Notes under the pieces: model-generated
What the model was told of the DNA's origin: nothing
Seen by the model: only the letters and a program-made list of their open reading frames with translations
Databases searched by the model: none
Shown here: one piece after another, positions 5,249 to 12,408 of the stretch
How the letters are laid out: the number at the start of each line of letters is the position of its first letter
How positions within the stretch are numbered: the first letter of the stretch is position 1
Translations under genes and position numbers: made by a program
From: Pseudomonadota bacterium
Lineage (GTDB): Bacteria > Pseudomonadota > Alphaproteobacteria > Acetobacterales > Acetobacteraceae
Direction: 5' to 3'
NCBI GenBank assembly: GCA_021826485.1
Contig: JAKAZX010000071.1
Span: 1 to 12,408 of the forward strand
Length of the DNA: 12,408 nt

Positions 5249-7072
5249 ATGCCGATCAATGCCCGCATCGCCGAGGTGACGGCGCGCATCGTCCGCCGCA
5301 GCCAGGACGGGCGGCGGCGCTATCTGGACCGCATCGACGCGGCCGCCGCCGCCGGGCGGCGGCGGGGCGCGCTCGGCTGCGCCAACCAGGCGCATGCCTT
5401 CGCCGCCTGCGCACCGACCGACAAGCAGCGCCTGCAGGGCGGGCAGACGCCCAATCTGGCCATCGTCACCGCCTATAACGACATGCTGTCGGCCCACCAG
5501 CCCTATGAGCGGTTTCCCGCCCTGATCCGCGCGGCGGCGCGCGAGGCCGGGGCGACCGCCCAGGTGGCCGGCGGCGTGCCGGCGATGTGCGACGGGGTGA
5601 CGCAGGGGGAGGCGGGGATGGAGCTGTCCCTGTTCTCCCGCGACGTGATCGCGCTGGCGACTGCCGTTGCGCTGTCGCACCAGACCTTCGATGCGGCCGT
5701 CTATCTCGGCGTCTGCGACAAGATCGTGCCGGGGCTGGTGATCGGCGCGCTCAGCTTCGGCCATCTCCCGGCGGTGTTCATTCCGGCCGGCCCGATGACC
5801 TCCGGCCTGTCGAACGATCAAAAGAGCAAGGTCCGCCAGCTCCACGCCGAGGGGAAGGCAACGCGGGCGGAGCTGCTGGCGGCGGAAATGCAGGCTTATC
5901 ATGGGCCTGGGACCTGCACTTTCTACGGCACCGCCAATACCAACCAGATGCTCATGGAAATCATGGGGCTGCATCTGCCGGGCAGCAGTTTCGTCAATCC
6001 CGGCAGCGGGCTGCGCGACGCGCTGACGGCCGAGGCGACACGGCGGGCGCTGTCGCTCACGGCGCTCGGCAACCACTACACGCCGGTCGGGCGGGTGCTG
6101 GACGAACGGGCCTTCGTCAACGGCATCGTCGGCCTGCACGCCACCGGCGGCTCGACCAACCTGACCATCCATCTGATCGCGATGGCCGCGGCCGGCGGGG
6201 TGGCGCTGACCTGGGACGATTTCGCCGACATCGCGGCGGTGACGCCGCTGCTCGCCCGCGTCTATCCGAACGGCCGCGCCGACGTGAACCATTTCCATGC
6301 CGCGGGCGGCATGCCGTTCCTGATCCGCGAACTGCTCGATGCCGGCCTGCTGCACGAGGACGTGACGACGGTCTGGGGCCAGGGGCTGCGGGCCTATGTG
6401 GCCGAGCCAGGGCTGGGCCACGATGGCGGACTGGTCTGGCGCAGCCCGGCCGCGGACAGCGGCGATCCGGCGATCCTGCGGGGGGCCACCGCACCCTTCC
6501 AGCCGACCGGCGGCCTCAAGGTGCTGGAGGGCGATCTGGGCCGCGCCGTCATCAAGACCTCCGCGGTCGCGCCGGAGCGGCACGTGATCGAGGCGCCGGC
6601 CCGCGTCTTCGACAGCCAGGAGGCGCTGCAGGCCGCCTTCAAGGCCGGGGAGCTGACGGGGGACATGGTCGCCGTGGTGCGCTTCCAGGGGCCGCGGGCG
6701 AACGGCATGCCGGAACTGCACAAGCTGATGCCGCCGCTCGGCGTGCTGCAGGACCGCGGGGCGCGGGTCGCGCTGGTGACGGATGGGCGGCTCTCGGGCG
6801 CCTCGGGCAAGGTGCCGGCGGCGATCCATGTGACGCCGGAGGCGGTGGATGGCGGCCCGATCGCCCTGCTGCGCGACGGCGACATGGTGCGAGTGGACGC
6901 CCCGAACGGGCGGCTGGACGTGCTGGTCGACCCGGACGAATGGGCCGGGCGGACCCCGCAGACGGCCGATCTGGCCGGCAATTCGGCCGGCGTCGGGCGG
7001 GAATTGTTCGCCGCCTTCCGGGCCAATGTCGGCCGCGCCGACGCCGGGGCGGCGATCTTCGCCCCGGCGTGA
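5249..7072 (+). CDS. edd: 6-phosphogluconate dehydratase (Entner-Doudoroff pathway)
   Basis: The enzyme dehydrates 6-phosphogluconate to 2-keto-3-deoxy-6-phosphogluconate in the cytosol and is an Fe-S enzyme of the IlvD/Edd family. The 607 residues match the usual Edd length. Edd-type signatures include NLAIVTAYNDMLSAHQPYE (69-87), GGVPAMCDGVTQGEAGME (108-125), CDKIVPG (156-162) and GTCTFYGTANTNQ (221-233), with LVTDGRLSGASGK near the C-terminus. Cys156 and Cys223 are at cluster-ligand positions. The N-terminus (MPINARIAEVTARIVRRSQ) favours Edd over dihydroxyacid dehydratase. The ATG at 5249 is preceded only by a GGGG ribosome site; the frame is open further upstream but over the DUF2237 gene. 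It stands alone here: no eda, zwf or pgl is adjacent. It converges with the GFA gene across 10 bases. A TATATC at 5213-5218 could be a -10, but I see no well-spaced -35. Confidence 0.97.
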   Translation: MPINARIAEVTARIVRRSQDGRRRYLDRIDAAAAAGRRRGALGCANQAHAFAACAPTDKQRLQGGQTPNLAIVTAYNDMLSAHQPYERFPALIRAAAREAGATAQVAGGVPAMCDGVTQGEAGMELSLFSRDVIALATAVALSHQTFDAAVYLGVCDKIVPGLVIGALSFGHLPAVFIPAGPMTSGLSNDQKSKVRQLHAEGKATRAELLAAEMQAYHGPGTCTFYGTANTNQMLMEIMGLHLPGSSFVNPGSGLRDALTAEATRRALSLTALGNHYTPVGRVLDERAFVNGIVGLHATGGSTNLTIHLIAMAAAGGVALTWDDFADIAAVTPLLARVYPNGRADVNHFHAAGGMPFLIRELLDAGLLHEDVTTVWGQGLRAYVAEPGLGHDGGLVWRSPAADSGDPAILRGATAPFQPTGGLKVLEGDLGRAVIKTSAVAPERHVIEAPARVFDSQEALQAAFKAGELTGDMVAVVRFQGPRANGMPELHKLMPPLGVLQDRGARVALVTDGRLSGASGKVPAAIHVTPEAVDGGPIALLRDGDMVRVDAPNGRLDVLVDPDEWAGRTPQTADLAGNSAGVGRELFAAFRANVGRADAGAAIFAPA

Positions 7073-7082
7073 CCGGGGGGCA

Positions 7083-7484
7083 TCAGCCGGTGCCGGCGGG
7101 GCGCTGCGGCAGGCCGTCGGTGAGATCGAAATAGTCCGACTTGTCGGCCACGAAGATGTGCCGCGCCAGCCGCACCCCGGTCGGCAGGTCAAGCGTGCCG
7201 GCCATGATGCTGATCGTGTCGCTATCGAACCGGCGCCAGAACAGGTTGCCGCCGCAGCGGGTGCAGAACCCCCGTTCCGCCTCCTCCGAGGAGGAGTACC
7301 AGGCGAGCGTCCCCTCCGCGGTCAGATGCAGGTCGGCGGCGCGCGCGTTGGTGGCGGTGACGAAGTTGCCGCTGGTGCGCCGGCATTGCGAGCAATGGCA
7401 GGCGATCACCTCGCGCAGTTTGCCGGACACGCGGTAGCGCACGCCGCCGCACAGGCACCCGCCGGTGGCAGTCGTGGCCGTCAT
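7083..7484 (-). CDS. GFA/CENP-V family zinc-binding protein, last gene of the hydantoinase operon
   Basis: This 133-residue cytosolic protein belongs to the glutathione-dependent formaldehyde-activating (GFA)/CENP-V fold. Seven canonical zinc-ligand cysteines are present: GGCLCGG (Cys10, 12), CHCSQCRRTSG (Cys29, 31, 34) and FCTRCGGNLFW (Cys74, 77). In the family one zinc is structural and the other is catalytic or glutathione-associated; most members have no proven reaction. The ATG at 7484 overlaps the TGA of the dihydropyrimidinase gene (ATGA), so translation is coupled. An 84-codon in-frame extension upstream lies wholly inside that gene and is not used. Position as third gene of a TetR-hydantoinase operon suggests a role connected with pyrimidine breakdown, perhaps handling a reactive aldehyde or adduct. 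That role is inference. Confidence 0.92.
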   Translation of the reverse strand: MTATTATGGCLCGGVRYRVSGKLREVIACHCSQCRRTSGNFVTATNARAADLHLTAEGTLAWYSSSEEAERGFCTRCGGNLFWRRFDSDTISIMAGTLDLPTGVRLARHIFVADKSDYFDLTDGLPQRPAGTG

Positions 7485-8920
7485 CGCGCCACCCCGCGCG
7501 GCGCGGTCAGCCGGTTGCGCAGCGCCAGCGCCTCCATCGGCGGGGCGAAGCAGGGCCGTTCCACGTAGCGCCCGGCGCCGCGCACCGTGCGGAGGTCGCC
7601 ATCGGTCCAGACCAGCTTGCCGCCGGCGATGGTGTGCCGGGCGAGGCCCGTCACCTGCATCCCCTCGAACACGTTGTAATCGACCTTCTGGTGATGCGTC
7701 TTGACCGAGATGGTGCGGCTCGCCTCCGCATCCCACACCACCAGATCGGCGTCGCTGCCGACCGCGACGGCACCCTTGCGCGGGTGGATGTTGAAGATCT
7801 GCGCGGTGTTGGTGGAGGTGAGGCGCACGAACTCGCTCGGCGTGATGCGGCCCTGGCCGACGCCGTGGTGCCAGAGGATGCTCATGCGATCCTCGATCCC
7901 GCCGGTACCATTGGGGATTTTCGTGAAATCGTCACGCCCCATCGCCTTCTGCGGCGCGCAGAACACGCAATGGTCGGTCGCGGTGGTCTGCAGGCTGCCG
8001 GACACCAGGCCGGCCCACAGCGCCTTCTGATGATGCCTGGCGCGGAACGGCGGCGACATGACATAGGCCGCGGCGGTGGCATAGTCCTTGTTCTGATAGA
8101 CGCTCTCGTCGATCACCAGATGCTGGGCCAGCACTTCGCCGTACACGCGCTGGCCGCGCGCGCGGGCGGCGGCGATCGCCTGCGTTGCTTCCTCGGTCGA
8201 GACATGCACGATGTAGATCGGCGCGCCGAGCAGCCCGGCGATCGCGATGACGCGCTGCGCCGCCTCTCCCTCCACTTCCGGCGGGCGGGACAGCGCGTGT
8301 CCCTCCGGCCCGGTGATGCCGGCGGCGAGCAGCTTCCTTTGCAGATGAAACACCGCATCGCCGTTCTCGGCGTGGATGTTGCAGATCGCGCCCAACTCCA
8401 GTGCGCGGCCGATGGAGTGCAGCAGCACCCCGTCATCGACCATCAGCGCGCCCTTGTAGGCCATGAAATGCTTGAAGCTGTTCACGCCATGCTCGCGCGT
8501 CAGCGTGCCCATCTGCTCCGCCACCTGATCCGACCACCAGGTGACGGCGACGTGGAAGCTGTAATCCGCCGCTGCCTTCTCGGCCTTCGCGCGCCATTCC
8601 TTCCAGGCATCGACCAGCGACGTGCCGGGGTTGGGGATGGCGAAGTCGATGATCATGGTGGTGCCGCCGGCGACGCCGGCCGAGGTGCCGGTGAAGAAAT
8701 CGTCGCTCGCGGTGGTGCCCATGAAGGGTAGTTCCATATGCGTGTGCGGGTCGATCCCGCCCGGCATCACCAGCATGCCGCCGGCATCCACCACCTCGCA
8801 CCCGGTCGGCGCCGCCAGCCCCGGCCCCACCGCGGCGATGCGACCGCCCTCGCACAGCACGTCCGCGCGGAGGCTGCCGTCCGCCGTCACCACCGTTCCG
8901 CCACGCACCAGAAGCGTCAT
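7481..8920 (-). CDS. hydA: Dihydropyrimidinase / D-hydantoinase
   Basis: The enzyme is a binuclear-zinc amidohydrolase that opens 5,6-dihydrouracil or dihydrothymine to the N-carbamoyl-beta-amino acid; homologues also hydrolyse 5-substituted hydantoins. The 479-residue length is typical. All metal ligands are present at standard positions: His59 and His61 (DPHTHME), carboxylated Lys150 (NSFKHFMAYKG), His183 (NIHAENGD), His239 (IVHVST) and Asp316 (TATDHC). The beta-sandwich is built from both termini. The ATG at 8920 has a good ribosome site (GAGGGGGA a few bases upstream) and lies 12 bases after the TetR stop, so the genes form one operon. It sits divergent from preT-preA, which make its dihydropyrimidine substrate. 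That supports dihydropyrimidinase as the physiological role over a hydantoin-specific one. Confidence 0.96.
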   Translation of the reverse strand: MTLLVRGGTVVTADGSLRADVLCEGGRIAAVGPGLAAPTGCEVVDAGGMLVMPGGIDPHTHMELPFMGTTASDDFFTGTSAGVAGGTTMIIDFAIPNPGTSLVDAWKEWRAKAEKAAADYSFHVAVTWWSDQVAEQMGTLTREHGVNSFKHFMAYKGALMVDDGVLLHSIGRALELGAICNIHAENGDAVFHLQRKLLAAGITGPEGHALSRPPEVEGEAAQRVIAIAGLLGAPIYIVHVSTEEATQAIAAARARGQRVYGEVLAQHLVIDESVYQNKDYATAAAYVMSPPFRARHHQKALWAGLVSGSLQTTATDHCVFCAPQKAMGRDDFTKIPNGTGGIEDRMSILWHHGVGQGRITPSEFVRLTSTNTAQIFNIHPRKGAVAVGSDADLVVWDAEASRTISVKTHHQKVDYNVFEGMQVTGLARHTIAGGKLVWTDGDLRTVRGAGRYVERPCFAPPMEALALRNRLTAPRGVAR

Positions 8921-8932
8921 CGCCGGTCCCCC

Positions 8933-9592
8933 TCAGCTCATCTCCGTCACGCTATCACGCACGCCGCAGCCGCGCAGCACCAGCCGCGTGACCGTCGCCT
9001 CGGCCGCCGCGAACACCGAATCCTCGCCGGCCTCCGGGCCGAGCACCGCCCGCACCTGCACGTCGAAATCGGCGTAGGTCTGCGTCATTGCCCAGATGCA
9101 GAAGAACAGGTGCGCCGGCGCCACGCCGTCCATCAGCCCGCGCGCCGCCCAGCCCTCGATCACGGCGGCCATGGCGGCGACGCGGCGGCGCAACTCGTCC
9201 ACCAGGAACGGCATCAGCAGCGGCGCGCCGCGCAGCACCTCCCCGGCAAAGATGCGCGACGCGCCGGGACGGATGCGCGCATCGGCCAGCTTGGCCCGGA
9301 CGTACCCGGCCAGCGCCTCGGCCGGCGCGCGCTCGGGTACGATCCAGTGCGCGGCGGTGTCCAGCCACTGGCGGATGATATCTTCCAGCACCGCGCGGTA
9401 CAGCCGGTCCTTGGTGCCGAAATAATAGTGCAGATTGGCCTTGGGCAGCCCGGCTTCGGCGGCGATGTCCGCCATCCGCGCCCCCTCGAACCCGCGGCGG
9501 GAGAAAATGCGCTCCGCCGCCGCCAGGATCGACGCCGTACTGTCCCGCCGTGCCGCCCCGGTCACCGGCGGCGGCCCCATTCCCGCGTCCAT
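8933..9592 (-). CDS. TetR-family regulator, RutR-like
   Basis: This is a 219-residue repressor. The N-terminal TetR domain runs TASILAAAERIFSRRGFEG (19-37), with the HTH at ~38-58 (ARMADIAAEAGLPKANLHYYF). It is followed by a RutR/YcdC-type C-terminal ligand domain (RQWLDTAAHWI... and IRPGASRIFAGEVLRGAPLL). RutR binds uracil and thymine and, in E. coli, controls pyrimidine degradation and related genes; the same signal would make sense here. I take ATG 9592 (GAGG 4 bases upstream). Another in-frame ATG is at 9580, and the frame is open to 9736, but the latter would run through the operator and into the divergent gene. The gene heads the minus-strand operon with hydA and the GFA gene. A RutR-like palindrome 41 bases upstream, overlapping a TTGACC -35, indicates autoregulation. 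Confidence 0.9.
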   Translation of the reverse strand: MDAGMGPPPVTGAARRDSTASILAAAERIFSRRGFEGARMADIAAEAGLPKANLHYYFGTKDRLYRAVLEDIIRQWLDTAAHWIVPERAPAEALAGYVRAKLADARIRPGASRIFAGEVLRGAPLLMPFLVDELRRRVAAMAAVIEGWAARGLMDGVAPAHLFFCIWAMTQTYADFDVQVRAVLGPEAGEDSVFAAAEATVTRLVLRGCGVRDSVTEMS

Positions 9593-9632
9593 CCTGCCTC
9601 GCGCCGCTCCTTTCCGGCAGCACACACCGAAT

Positions 9633-9648
9633 CTGACCGAATGGTCAA
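9633..9648. promoter_or_regulatory. RutR-type operator between the divergent operons
   Basis: The site CTGACCGAATGGTCAA is a palindrome (perfect core TGACC-N4-GGTCA). It matches the E. coli RutR consensus TTGACCA-N2-TGGTCAA at 12 of 14 specified positions. It lies 41 bases upstream of the TetR gene, and its minus strand contains a TTGACC (9648-9643) that could be that gene's -35. It is 9 bases upstream of the putative preT -35, so one dimer could control both directions. Confidence 0.7.
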
Positions 9649-9657
9649 GATTCCCGA

Positions 9658-9686
9658 TTGACGCCGCGCCGCGCCATGCCGTTAGC
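9658..9686 (+). promoter_or_regulatory. Possible promoter of preT-preA operon
   Basis: TTGACG (9658-9663) is followed after 17 bases by GTTAGC (9681-9686), or after 18 by TTAGCT. The -35 is strong and the -10 is weak. It is placed just downstream of the RutR-like operator and ~40 bases before the preT start codon. Confidence 0.4.
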
Positions 9687-9725
9687 TTGCCCGAGCGTTC
9701 GCATCGCAACGGGGGTTGCCGCGCC

Positions 9726-11072
9726 GTGTCCGACACCGCCGATATCGCCGCCGCCCGGCTGTCGCCGGATCAGGTCGCCGCCAATTTCGCCGACGCGCAT
9801 CCGCCGCTGTCGCCGCACGAGGCGGTGGTGGAGGCCAGCCGCTGCTATTTCTGCTACGACGCCCCGTGCATGGAGGCGTGCCCGACCGGGATCGACATCC
9901 CGGGCTTCATCCGCAAGATCGCCACCGGCAATCTGCGCGGCTCGGCGCTGACCATCCTGGAGGCCAACATCTTCGGCGGCAGTTGCGCGCGCGTCTGCCC
10001 GACGGAAATCCTATGTGAAGGCGCCTGCGTGCGCATGACGGAGGAGGAGCGGCCAGTGCGCATCGGCGCCCTCCAGCGTCGCGCCACCGACTGGCTGATG
10101 GCCAATGCCGCCACCCCGTTCACCCGCGGCGCACCGACCGGGCGGCGCATCGCCGTGGTCGGCGCCGGGCCGGCGGGGCTTGCCTGCGCCCATCGCCTCG
10201 CCCGCCACGGCCATGACGTGACCGTGTTCGAGGCGCTGCCGAAGCCGGGCGGCCTGAACGAATACGGCATCGCCGCCTACAAGGTGGCGGACGAGTTCGC
10301 GCAGCGGGAGGTGGCGTGGCTGCTGGCGATCGGCGGCATCACGCTGCGCCACGGCCAGGCGCTCGGCCGCGATTTCGACCTGGCGACGCTGCGGCGCGAT
10401 TTCGATGCGGTGTTCCTGGGCATCGGCCTTGCCGGCACGCGCGCGCTCGGCCTGACCGGGGAAGCCCTGGGCGGCGTGCGCGACGCGGTCGATTTCATCG
10501 CCGAGCTGCGGCAGGCGACCGACAAGTCGCGGGTTGCGATCGGGCGGCGCGTGGTGGTGATCGGCGGCGGCAACACCGCGATCGACGCGGCCACGCAATC
10601 CCGCCGGCTGGGGGCGGAGGACGTGACGATCGTGTATCGCCGCGGGCCGCCTGAGATGTCGGCGACGCATCACGAGCAGGAATGGGCGCAGACCAACGGC
10701 GTGCGCATCCGCCATCACGCCGCCCCGCACCGGCTGATCGCGGCGGGCGGGCATGTCACCGGCGTCGAGTTCATGCGCACGCGGCTGGATGCGGCCGGGC
10801 GCGCCGCACCGACCGGGGAGACGTTCACGCTGCCCGCCGACATGGTGCTGAAGGCGGTGGGGCAGGTGTTCGTGCCGGACCCGCTGCGCGGTGACGGCAC
10901 GCTGGCACTGGCGCTGGAGGACGGACGCATCGCGGTGGACGCGGATCGGCGCACGTCCGTTCCCGGCGTCTATGCCGGGGGCGACTGCACCACGGGTGTC
11001 GATCTGACGGTCGCCGCGGTGCAGGACGGCAAGATCGCCGCCGAGGCGATCCACCGTCAGTTGATGGCCTGA
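9726..11072 (+). CDS. preT: NAD-dependent dihydropyrimidine dehydrogenase, PreT subunit (flavoprotein)
   Basis: This subunit takes electrons from NAD(P)H via FAD and Fe-S centres to PreA for reduction of uracil/thymine. The 448 residues begin with the GltD-like double cluster motif: Cys40, 43, 48, 52 (CYFCYDAPCMEAC) and Cys87, 91, 97, 101 (GGSCARVCPTEILCEGAC). The FAD-binding GAGPAG (146-151) and the NAD(P)-binding GGGNTA (280-285) follow. The C-terminal FAD closure is GVYAGGDCTTGVDLTVAAVQDGK. The layout corresponds to domains I-III of animal dihydropyrimidine dehydrogenase. The GTG at 9726 (VSDTADIAAARL) is the start. Upstream in-frame sequence overlaps the operator and the TetR gene, and GGGGG lies ~10 bases before. 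The gene is followed after 16 bases by preA. Confidence 0.93.
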   Translation: MSDTADIAAARLSPDQVAANFADAHPPLSPHEAVVEASRCYFCYDAPCMEACPTGIDIPGFIRKIATGNLRGSALTILEANIFGGSCARVCPTEILCEGACVRMTEEERPVRIGALQRRATDWLMANAATPFTRGAPTGRRIAVVGAGPAGLACAHRLARHGHDVTVFEALPKPGGLNEYGIAAYKVADEFAQREVAWLLAIGGITLRHGQALGRDFDLATLRRDFDAVFLGIGLAGTRALGLTGEALGGVRDAVDFIAELRQATDKSRVAIGRRVVVIGGGNTAIDAATQSRRLGAEDVTIVYRRGPPEMSATHHEQEWAQTNGVRIRHHAAPHRLIAAGGHVTGVEFMRTRLDAAGRAAPTGETFTLPADMVLKAVGQVFVPDPLRGDGTLALALEDGRIAVDADRRTSVPGVYAGGDCTTGVDLTVAAVQDGKIAAEAIHRQLMA

Positions 11073-11088
11073 TCAGGGAGGCGCGAAG

Positions 11089-12363
11089 ATGGCCGATCTT
11101 TCCACCGTATTTGCCGGCATCCGCTCGCCCAATCCGTTCTGGCTCGCCTCCGCCCCGCCGACCGACAAGGCGTACAACGTGGTGCGCGCGTTCGAGGCGG
11201 GGTGGGGCGGCGTGGTGTGGAAGACGCTGGGGGAGGATCCGCCGATCGTCAACGTCTCCTCCCGCTACGGCGCCGTCAGCTACAACGGCGTGCGCGTCGC
11301 CGGCTTCAACAACATCGAACTCATCACCGACCGGCCGTTGCAGGTGAATTTGGACGAAATCCGCCGCGTCAAGCGCGACTGGCCGGACCGCGCCGTGGTG
11401 GTGAGCCTGATGGTGCCCTGCACCGAGAGCGCGTGGAAATCCATCCTGCCGCCGGTCGAGGATACTGGCTGCGACGGCATCGAGCTGAATTTCGGCTGCC
11501 CGCACGGCATGAGCGAGCGCAACATGGGCGCCGCCGTCGGCCAGGTGCCGGACTATGTCGAGATGGTCGCGGCCTGGTGCAAGCAGCACAGCAAGCTGCC
11601 GGTGATCGTGAAGCTGACGCCCAACATCACCAACATCCTGGAGCCGGCACGCGCGGCAAAGGCCGGCAGGGCGGACGCGGTGTCGCTGATCAACACCATC
11701 ACCTCGATCACCGGCGTCGATCTGGACCGCATGTCGCCGGAACCCACGGTGGACGGACAGGGCACGCATGGCGGCTATTGCGGCCCGGCGGTGAAGCCGA
11801 TCGCGCTGCACATGGTCGGGGACATCGCCCGAGATATGCCGGACCTGCCGATCTCCGGCATCGGCGGCATCTCCACGTGGCGCGATGCCGCCGAGTTCAT
11901 TGCCCTCGGCGCCGGCACGGTGCAGGTCTGCACCGCGGCGATGCATCACGGGTTCCGCATCGTCGAGGACATGATCGACGGGCTTGCCAATTGGATGGAC
12001 GGCAAGGGCTACCGTTCGCTGGACGATTTCCGCGGGGCCGCGGTGAAGAACTACGTCCATTGGGGCGATCTGAACCTGAACTTCAAGACCCTGGCGCGGA
12101 TCGACCAGGATCTGTGCATCAAATGCGGGCTGTGCCACATCGCCTGCGAGGACACGTCGCATCAGGCGATCGCGGCGCAGCGGGTCAACGGTGCGCGGCG
12201 CTATGAGGTGATCGACGCGGAATGCGTCGGCTGCAACCTGTGTGCGCATGTCTGCCCGGTGGACGGCTGCATCACCATGCAGCCGCAGCCCACGACGCAG
12301 CCGAAGCTGGTGTGGGGACAGCACCCGAACAATCCCATGCGGGTGCCGGAGGCCGCCGAATGA
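11089..12363 (+). CDS. preA: NAD-dependent dihydropyrimidine dehydrogenase, PreA subunit (FMN, ferredoxin domain)
   Basis: This is the catalytic subunit that reduces uracil/thymine to 5,6-dihydropyrimidine on FMN. The 424 residues comprise a dihydroorotate-dehydrogenase-like barrel (1-~325) with the substrate-loop Cys137 in LNFGCPHGMSERNMG. This aligns with the general-acid Cys671 of animal DPD; the Ser two residues after Asn in DPD is Gly136 here. Further FMN-contact segments include VKLTPNIT (174-181) and SGIGGIST (256-263). The C-terminal two-cluster ferredoxin domain carries Cys343, 346, 349, 353 and Cys379, 382, 385, 389. Together with PreT it reproduces the domains of eukaryotic DPYD as two chains. 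The ribosome site GGGAGG is 5 bases before the ATG. Its TGA overlaps the ATG of the next gene (ATGA), so at least three genes are cotranscribed. Confidence 0.96.
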   Translation: MADLSTVFAGIRSPNPFWLASAPPTDKAYNVVRAFEAGWGGVVWKTLGEDPPIVNVSSRYGAVSYNGVRVAGFNNIELITDRPLQVNLDEIRRVKRDWPDRAVVVSLMVPCTESAWKSILPPVEDTGCDGIELNFGCPHGMSERNMGAAVGQVPDYVEMVAAWCKQHSKLPVIVKLTPNITNILEPARAAKAGRADAVSLINTITSITGVDLDRMSPEPTVDGQGTHGGYCGPAVKPIALHMVGDIARDMPDLPISGIGGISTWRDAAEFIALGAGTVQVCTAAMHHGFRIVEDMIDGLANWMDGKGYRSLDDFRGAAVKNYVHWGDLNLNFKTLARIDQDLCIKCGLCHIACEDTSHQAIAAQRVNGARRYEVIDAECVGCNLCAHVCPVDGCITMQPQPTTQPKLVWGQHPNNPMRVPEAAE

Positions 12364-12408
12364 CCGCCCCCGCCAACATCGCCGTCAACGAGGCACGGCT
12401 GTGGGATA
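12360..12408 (+). CDS. Probable Zn-dependent N-carbamoyl-beta-alanine amidohydrolase (5' fragment)
   Basis: Only the first 16 codons are in the window: MTAPANIAVNEARLWD, starting at an ATG that overlaps the preA stop. The N-x-x-RLWD opening is typical of the HyuC/beta-ureidopropionase (M20-like) family. The pathway needs this enzyme to convert N-carbamoyl-beta-alanine to beta-alanine, CO2 and ammonia after HydA. The identification rests on a short N-terminus plus operon logic, and the gene continues off the right edge. Confidence 0.6.
   Translation, partial: MTAPANIAVNEARLWD

Noticed and set aside
7062..7078. GC stem CCCCGG-CGTGA-CCGGGG between convergent edd and GFA genes
   Set aside because: A 6-bp stem spanning the edd stop with no T-tract on either strand is expected by chance in DNA this GC-rich, so I did not call a terminator.
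5234..7192. 652-codon open frame on the minus strand opposite edd
   Set aside because: High-GC codon bias keeps the antisense frame of edd open. Its translation is low-complexity (rich in R, H, Q, A) with no recognisable domain, while edd on the plus strand is unambiguous.
10825..12324. 499-codon open frame on the minus strand opposite preA
   Set aside because: It is an antisense shadow. preA has full motif support and a good ribosome site.
7481..12408. Hydantoin utilisation locus as alternative to pyrimidine catabolism
   Set aside because: HydA could hydrolyse hydantoins, but adjacent preT and preA and a RutR-type operator point to dihydropyrimidines. No hydantoin racemase or hydantoin transporter is visible.

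Overview
The window is strongly GC-rich with dense gene packing. Its gene repertoire (Entner-Doudoroff dehydratase, MOT1-type molybdate transporter, RutR-like regulator with a reductive pyrimidine pathway, an IS630-type remnant) fits an alphaproteobacterium, most likely Rhodospirillales/Acetobacteraceae. That placement is inferred from gene content and protein style, not from a marker gene. I see no rRNA, tRNA, CRISPR array, prophage or intact insertion sequence.

Left part (1-2890), all on the minus strand. A PIN-domain (VapC/FitB-like) toxin gene runs off the left edge. Its reading frame is fused without a stop to the first ~33 codons of an IS630-type transposase, and no antitoxin is visible. 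A near-perfect 16-bp inverted repeat separates this from a MOT1-family molybdate transporter, which has a half-conserved ModE-type operator (Mo-box) about 48 bp upstream of its start. Next comes an arsR-SRPBCC(AHSA1) gene pair with 8-nt overlap. It is preceded by a consensus-like promoter carrying two copies of the same inverted repeat (GCAAGT-N4-ACTTGC), probably the autoregulatory operators.

Middle part (3121-7072), housekeeping. GMP synthase (guaA) and an upstream DUF2237 protein are on the minus strand. 6-phosphogluconate dehydratase (edd) diverges on the plus strand.

Right part (7083-12408), a divergent reductive pyrimidine catabolism locus. The minus-strand operon is TetR/RutR-like regulator, dihydropyrimidinase/D-hydantoinase, then a small GFA/CENP-V zinc protein overlapping the hydantoinase stop by 4 nt. 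The plus-strand operon is preT and preA (the two subunits of NAD-dependent dihydropyrimidine dehydrogenase), then the start of what is probably N-carbamoyl-beta-alanine amidohydrolase, cut by the right edge. Between the two operons lies a palindrome matching the E. coli RutR operator at all but two specified positions. Together the genes should convert uracil/thymine to dihydropyrimidine, then the N-carbamoyl-beta-amino acid, then beta-alanine (or beta-aminoisobutyrate), ammonia and CO2. The regulator would respond to free pyrimidine. The GFA-like protein is the unexplained member.

No wholly new multi-gene system is evident. The items most worth checking are the three operator assignments, the GFA gene inside the pyrimidine operon, and the transposase-PIN fusion frame.
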